NCBI GenBank assembly: GCA_002633005.1
Contig: NMRA01000560.1
Span: forward strand, 81,848 to 145,847
From: Phoronis australis
Taxonomy: Eukaryota; Phoronida; Phoronidae
Direction of reading: 5' to 3'
DNA length: 64,000 bases
Shown: piece by piece, positions 60,101-64,000 of the stretch
Layout of the letters: every line of letters starts with the position of its first letter
How positions within the stretch are numbered: position 1 is the stretch's first letter
Notes under the pieces: generated by a model
Databases searched by the model: none
Told to the model about the DNA's origin: nothing
What the model saw: only the letters and a program-made list of their open reading frames with translations
Made by a program: the position numbers and the translations under genes

Positions 60101-62089
60101 TCCCACAATGACTCTGTGTCTAAAAAGAAATTTATAGATAGAATAGATTGTCTTAACTTCAATTGTAGTTGGGTGATTTTGGTGATTTAAAAACTAAACA
60201 CGTTCAACATTTGACGAGGAATTCGGAATTGTTATTGGTTTGTGTTCAAACAGTTTATAACTTATCTTTTATTTTTAACATCACAGCCAAGCCAGGTCAG
60301 GCTGGATATGATTTTATCTTATGAGAGCAATTAGGTAATACGAGAGAGCTGGCTCTCCAACCATAAATACCAGAACGGAGTTAATCAGTCGTGTAAGATA
60401 TTGGCTACGCCCGTCAACCGCCCAACTTGTTCGTTTGCCATCGGATTGAACAGCTTAGGGGTCAAAGGGAGAATTGCGTAATGCTTTATGAGTTTGCACA
60501 AAGTTTTAATGATAGACAAAATTAACAAGGTATTCCGTCCTGTTCAGCTGGCTTACAAACCAAAACCGAATTTGACATTTTACTCTCATAAATCGGTTGA
60601 CCATCGTAAACAAAATAGCTCAGTCTTTCTATATGCCTCACATGTAACACTATTCACGAGTTGTAGCCCACTTGGGTCCAATTTACTTACATACCTTTTA
60701 TTTACTGCGGCAGAATTCTGTCCAATGCTCAGCCTATTCTTACCATTTCAGATCGCATGCACTGGGACAACCATGACCCTTACATCTTGTCAGAAATCTT
60801 GTTTGGTTTCGCCAATGTACTCAGCTTTTCTCGGACTTCCTCACTCCTCCCAGCAAACGAACACTTTGGACCTATGCAAATATCCCTTGCTCGCATGTTG
60901 AAGGTAAGAGTTGTTGAAAACAGACCCGCTTATCCTTTAAGTAATATCACGGTGACGCAAAGGTGAGAAATCGAGATCTCTGATGTTTGTTTCCCAATGG
61001 ATTCAGGCACCGCAAATGTAGTGGAGGAGGGGGCGACGAAAATCATTTTCCTGTTCCTACGGACAGTTGTCATTCTTTGTTTGTCCGAACATACATCCAC
61101 AACCCGTGGGTTTCGCCTCTTCGTCAATATTCCTCATCTAAGCATGAAAAGATGAATCTTTCATTGACGTCGCTTTCTCACGCGAGGACGGACCGATATT
61201 GAACTGACTGTGACTCTTAGCTGTGGGAAAATGACTCATGGCGTCAATTCCACGGTCTGTCACGTTAGGTTTTAGTAAACGTCAAAATTTAAAGGCGCAG
61301 CGGCCGGCCCAACGTGTAATGCGGCTGATCTGCAATGGTCACTCAGAAGGTGTTGACTTTGCACCCCAACACTGAACTAGTGGACAGTGATGATAAACAG
61401 TGGGTCATCTCGTGCAAATATTAACATCCAACAATTTAAAGCAAAAAGTCCAGGCTTTGTCATCCATTGCCATGCTCAGACTCAACCGTTGTTGAGAACG
61501 TACCTTCAGATGAGAAGGACGAACCTTCAGATGGAAAGGACGGACCTTCAGATGGAAAGACAGACCCGAAAAACGGAAGTGCGCACGAGAAGGGCAGGTT
61601 GTGATGGGAAGGTCGGGACGTGATAGATAGTCAGATCTTTATGTTGGATAACAAAGCCTGCAGGCTGAAGTCTCTGATTTCAAATATGAAATCTTCGAAT
61701 CACACAGATTGACCATGTTCAGATGGTGATTTTCTGGTTACAAGAATTGCGCCCATGTAATGTCCCAAAGAAAAGTGGTCAGACAGAATCTCCCTGACAA
61801 TCCTGGGGTAGTCACGTCACACTTTTTGAGTCTATTGTAATGCGAACTTGGTTTAATTTAGTTTGGAAATTGTAACAGTTGTATGTACGTGACATGCGCA
61901 TGCGTGATGAATTTCCTTTCACCCTCAGGACTTCTTCAAGTTCATGTTCATCCTCGTCGTGATCTATTTTTCCTTTCTCGTCGGAATGGTGAACATTTAC
62001 TGGTACTACGTGGAAGATAACCGCAAAAAGATTGAGTTACCACAACTGCACAACGTCACCGGCTTGGAAGCCGACAAGCATTTTGGAGA
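51047..62089 (+). CDS. TRPC-family cation channel, exons 1-10, 3' part beyond window
   Basis: Ten phase-consistent exons (1943 coding bases) encode about 648 residues. From the N-terminus: a basic leader (1-55), ankyrin repeats (about 55-185), an H-x3-C-x-C-x2-C motif (His196, Cys200, Cys202, Cys205), pre-S1 helices with a CHxxxQ-like region (about 220-330), then S1 ([15 protein letters not shown], ~365), S2 (~394-412), S3 (from ~450), S4/S4-S5 linker (FANVLSFSR.., [12 protein letters not shown]) and S5 ([18 protein letters not shown]). The layout is that of canonical TRP channels: tetrameric, plasma-membrane, Ca2+-permeable, receptor/phospholipase C-activated. The pore helix, S6 and TRP box should be in further exons right of 64000. 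The subtype (TRPC1/4/5 or 3/6/7-like) cannot be decided. Confidence 0.9.
51543..51640 (+). CDS. TRPC exon 2
   Basis: Acceptor CTCGTTTGTAG|AA, donor GGTAAG|GTAGGT. Encodes a basic linker ([28 protein letters not shown]) before the ankyrin repeats. Phase 1 in, phase 0 out. Confidence 0.75.
51927..52085 (+). CDS. TRPC exon 3, first ankyrin repeat
   Basis: Acceptor CTTGATCTTGTAG|TT, donor [50 protein letters not shown] matches the TRPC start FLxAVExGDxxTVxxxLE..DxLGRxALxxAIxNExLE. 53 codons, phase 0 both ends. Confidence 0.9.
54090..54150 (-). repeat. tRNA-like SINE remnant
   Basis: The minus strand reads CTGGCCTAGTGG (perfect A-box core, TGGCCTAGTGG) and, about 40 bp on, GCGGATCCGATTTCC as a degraded B-box. 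Weak on its own. Confidence 0.35.
54477..54623. mobile_element. ~147-bp MITE (TTCAGTA family), complete
   Basis: CGCGTTCAGTAACCCTAGGACCT ... AGGTCCTAGCGTTACTGAACGCACGCC: terminal inverted repeats of about 20 bp, with an interior matching 26052-26202. The flanks AGGCT (54472-54476) and AGGCT (~54624-54628) form a possible 5-bp duplication. Confidence 0.75.
55779..56252 (+). CDS. TRPC exon 4, ankyrin repeats and zinc-motif
   Basis: Acceptor GTATTTCTGCAG|AT; donor TATAAG|GTTGTT (GT present, otherwise weak). 158 codons, phase 0. [34 protein letters not shown], then [21 protein letters not shown] and [21 protein letters not shown]. The PH-x3-C-x-C-x2-C corresponds to the Zn2+-binding HCCC seen in TRPC structures. 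[17 protein letters not shown] is the conserved pre-S1 linker. Confidence 0.95.
56627..56818 (+). CDS. TRPC exon 5, linker helices
   Basis: Acceptor CAATTTCTAG|GT, donor [41 protein letters not shown] matches the TRPC pattern EYxxLxxQCxxFAxxLLDxxRxxxELExxLN. 64 codons, phase 0. Confidence 0.92.
57139..57306 (+). CDS. TRPC exon 6, pre-S1 and S1
   Basis: Acceptor TTTACCGCTAG|TT, donor [51 protein letters not shown]: FVAHPxCQQxLxxxWY is a TRPC signature, followed by the first membrane helix. 56 codons. Confidence 0.95.
57883..57968 (-). repeat. tRNA-derived SINE-like sequence, minus strand
   Basis: The minus strand reads ATGGCTCGGTGGGCTGGAGCG (A-box like) and GTTTCGAGTCCTGG (B-box GTTTCGAGTCC at 57900-57910), spaced ~45 bp. 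The promoter is good but no complete tRNA fold is evident. Lies in the intron between TRPC exons 6 and 7. Confidence 0.5.
58617..58860 (+). CDS. TRPC exon 7, S2 region
   Basis: Acceptor TTTGGTGCAG|GC, donor GTTGCAG|GTAAAA, phase 0 in and 1 out. [30 protein letters not shown], then a ~45-residue loop, then [15 protein letters not shown], the start of the next helix (TRPC pattern .PF.KF..H..SY..FL.LL.L.S ... TW.E.....W..G). Confidence 0.92.
59356..59595 (+). CDS. TRPC exon 8, Ca2+-site helices and S3 region
   Basis: Acceptor TTTTGATTCCAG|GT, donor AGCGCAG|GTAGGA, phase 1 both ends. [37 protein letters not shown]. The TRPC motif is W-x-E-C-K-E-x-W ... W-N-x-x-D. Here the first Glu, Asn and Asp are kept, while the residue three after the first Glu is Gln rather than Glu. 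Confidence 0.92.
60752..60903 (+). CDS. TRPC exon 9, S4 and S4-S5 linker
   Basis: Acceptor CTTACCATTTCAG|AT, donor TTGAAG|GTAAGA, phase 1 in and 0 out. [42 protein letters not shown] corresponds to W..DP..IAEGLFAxANxxSxxR...xLGPLQISLGRML. Confidence 0.95.
61495..61565. repeat. 21-bp minisatellite (CCTTCAGATGgaaaggacgga)
   Basis: Three imperfect copies of ACCTTCAGATGRAAAGGACGR in the intron between TRPC exons 9 and 10. Confidence 0.7.
61929..62089 (+). CDS. TRPC exon 10, S5
   Basis: Acceptor TTTCACCCTCAG|GA, donor TTTGGAGA|GTAAGT, phase 0 in and 2 out. [33 protein letters not shown] fits TRPC S5 (DIxKFLFIYxLVLLAFxxGLxxLYxYYE), followed by the start of the extracellular pore turret. The next exon must start in phase 2; none is seen before 64000. 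Confidence 0.95.
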
Positions 62090-62155
62090 GTAAGTCTATT
62101 TGCACTTAAAGAGCTTAAAATCACTACTTGCCTTGTTTCGACATGTGACTACATT

Positions 62156-62450
62156 TTCATCATCATTAAACCTTCCATTAGAGCACTGCATGTCACAATC
62201 GTAAATTCAATATCCCGGAAATGAGAAAAGCGGCATCAACTGGAAGTTTCTTAGCTCCACGAACACGAGTGTGGCGAGTGAGTGTACCCACTGCCTGTGT
62301 GTCAGGTCCACCAACACGCGAGCTTCTCCGATGTCTCGGGGGAAAGTGAAAAGAGCGAAAGCGTAGTGAAATATTAAGTTGTCAAAACTACTACAAACGC
62401 AACGTCCTGTGATTGGTTATACCGGTTTTCGGTAGTATGCATCGACTAAT
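62156..62450. repeat. Dispersed repeat, copy 2 (split)
   Basis: Similar to 33866-34260 (ATTAAACCTTCCATTAGAGCACTGCATGTCACAATCG...CCAACACGCGAGCTTCTCCG). It resumes at about 63315 (CTCGTAACTCGAGCCCTGCTAAATAACATATCGTCAGATA) after the inserted hairpin plus element. Confidence 0.55.
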
Positions 62451-62457
62451 AAATATA

Positions 62458-62599
62458 GATTATTACATGGCGAAGTCGTTATCCCCCGTTATCTAGAGCC
62501 CGATTGGATTTTGGAGAATTTTCGCCCGAGGGTGATAATTCTCCAAAATCCACGAGGGCTCTAGATAAGGGGGATAACGGCTGAGAACATGTAATAATC
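62458..62599. repeat. 142-bp near-perfect inverted repeat (hairpin)
   Basis: Left arm GATTATTACATGGCGAAGTC.., right arm ..CATGTAATAATC. The arms are ~63 bp with only a few mismatches (including TTATCCCCC(G)TTATCTAGAGCCC and GGATTTTGGAGAATT) around a short loop TTCGCCCGAGGGTGAT. It directly abuts the element starting at 62600. Confidence 0.85.
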
Positions 62600-63314
62600 C
62601 ATTTATACCACATACTAAACGAGAAACATTGCAATGATCGATTTACCTTTTCTGACTCTCCACGGCATTGTAACTACATGTACTTTCTGTGTCAGAGGGC
62701 CGGGGTCGGAGGTCGTGACCTTTTAAGAAAAGCCGGGCTATTTTTGTCAAATAATGCTTTTACTCAAAATCAATTGAAAACTTAAATATAATAGAAATAA
62801 ATTGAATTTATAAATTAAGGTTTACCAACTATTATAGCTTAAAACACGTTTTTTCACGCTAAGCTTCGACCGGGAAATTATCGTCTGGTTAAGTAGGTTA
62901 CCACTGGTAACTGAATATAATTCTCAAGTCAAAGATCCTGACGACATGATACCCGCATTCAAACTGTAGATCGGTGATTTACAAGTAAGAGGACATGAGA
63001 GAAAATTTTCAATGAATTAAGATATCATTTTTATGGAAATTATGTGTCTTATTTTTCGTAGCGTATAAGTACAGTACAATGCAGTTTGTTGAACATGCGA
63101 TTATTGCGCGTGCTCATTTAAGTATTCTATTTTCACTCTTGATGACGTCAGTCGCTGCATGGTGTAGTGACAAAGTCGGCGACCAGCAATTTCAAGGTCC
63201 CGGGTTCGACTCCGTCCTCGGTTTCCCGCCAAATCGTTGTCTCACTAGTGAGATAACTTTATGGGTTATTACACGGATGTATCTGCCATTTGACGCTAAT
63301 ATAGTGGTATAAAT
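62600..63314. mobile_element. Dispersed ~0.7-kb element with tRNA-like promoter, copy 2
   Basis: Begins CATTTATACCACATAC and ends TATAGTGGTATAAATG: a 12-bp inverted repeat (CATTTATACCAC). From 62691 it matches 25786-26554, including the A-box (GGTGTAGTGACAAAG, ~63161), the B-box (CGGGTTCGACTCCG, ~63201-63214) and the CTCACTAGTGAG palindrome (63236-63257). It is a tRNA-promoter repeat with DNA-transposon-like ends, or a SINE inside such an element. Confidence 0.6.
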
Positions 63315-63399
63315 GCTCGTAACTCGAGCCCTGCTAAATAACATATCGTCAGATAATATTTGTGGGCGTTCTAATTTGACAGCTGATTGAATGTTGTTC

Positions 63400-64000
63400 T
63401 TTGTGTTTTTGGCGTAAAATGATTTTAAGCACTTTAAGCCCAGAGGTCTGTTTCATGAAAGTGACTTAAGAATTTTTAAAAGACTGAAATCTTACGCTCC
63501 ACATAACTATTTATGAAAAATATTTTTAACAAAAATACAACTTAAACTGGACATAAATTTCAACTGAGCGACGTTGCGTCCTCATCGCCTGGACTTTCGC
63601 TTGCAACTGTCGTGGTGGTGTTCGGCTGATGACGTAATCGGCGGGGAATGAAACACAGCGCGCTCACCCATGTCCTGGAGGGTTGGAATCTTAATTCTAA
63701 GGGGGACATTCAACAGAATAATTGGCTGATAAGCCACCTCTGGAACTACTTTTGGCTGAATGGATGACCAGGCCATAAAATGATAATATTAGCCAAGACC
63801 AGTTACTAATGCAACAAAGAATAATGTCGTAGTATCACCTAGCCTTGGTGGAAAGCTGTATACTGTATTGGCTCTAATAAACGCTTAGAAAAAATCATTT
63901 CACGGGGAGGGGATTCTTATTGTAGCCTACGGCAGTTGAAAGCCGGTTTCCCAAACGGGTAAAATCGGAAGCTAGGATTCATAAAATTTACGCTTTGTGA
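63400..64000. other. Window end, TRPC intron, nothing recognised
   Basis: About 600 bp with no exon that fits the expected phase-2 TRPC pore exon. The minus-strand open frame 63582-63776 has no motif. Confidence 0.4.

Overview
Overview. This is eukaryotic, animal DNA: genes are split into short GT-AG exons, introns are long and filled with decayed transposons, there are no operons, and the base composition is AT-rich. Two gene loci can be read: exons of a multidomain F-type lectin/SRCR receptor-like protein on the + strand (13240-25730), and a TRPC-type cation channel on the + strand (51047-62089, leaving the window in phase 2). Lectin plus SRCR modules, a TRPC gene, heavy transposon polymorphism and two uncollapsed haplotypes suggest a marine invertebrate, perhaps a deuterostome such as a lancelet or acorn worm. 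The species cannot be fixed from the sequence.

Layout. 1-9890 is repeat stratigraphy: head-to-head copies of a ~1.2-kb repeat built of ~430-bp monomers A-B-C. Two copies of a ~3.5-kb terminal-inverted-repeat element (here 'GGGGC element') are inserted in them, and one of those carries a nested ~1-kb element with a tRNA-like promoter. 10957-12245 holds a minus-strand Gag/LTR remnant and a LINE reverse transcriptase tail. 13240-25730 holds lectin exons (13240-13452, 14454-14651), a complete two-exon SRCR domain (18795-18960 + 23848-24035) and half of a second SRCR domain (25586-25730); all splice phases agree. The introns hold a Ty3/Gypsy remnant (16119-18060), a ~150-bp-unit repeat array and, around a 12-N gap (21710-21721), an apparent haplotype duplication in which one allele carries a GGGGC element and the other does not.

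26500-51000 has no gene I can support. It holds another full GGGGC element (29999-33494), a truncated copy ending at a single N (29459), arrays of the ~150-bp repeat, MITEs and long stretches of unremarkable AT-rich DNA. 51047-62089 encodes the first ~648 residues of a TRPC channel in ten phase-consistent exons: ankyrin repeats, an HCCC zinc-site motif, pre-S1 helices and S1-S5. The pore, S6 and TRP box lie beyond the right edge. The intron after the S5 exon holds a 142-bp inverted repeat next to a ~0.7-kb element also found at 25.8 kb.

Most notable observations: (i) consensus DR1 nuclear-receptor sites (AGGTCAAAGGTCA) at the same place in six repeat monomers; (ii) a family of near-identical GGGGC elements with AATT targets, an apparent insertion polymorphism and a recurring two-exon ORF I do not recognise; (iii) three arrays of one repeat family with a hairpin head. 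Identifications come from reading alone; no database search was possible.
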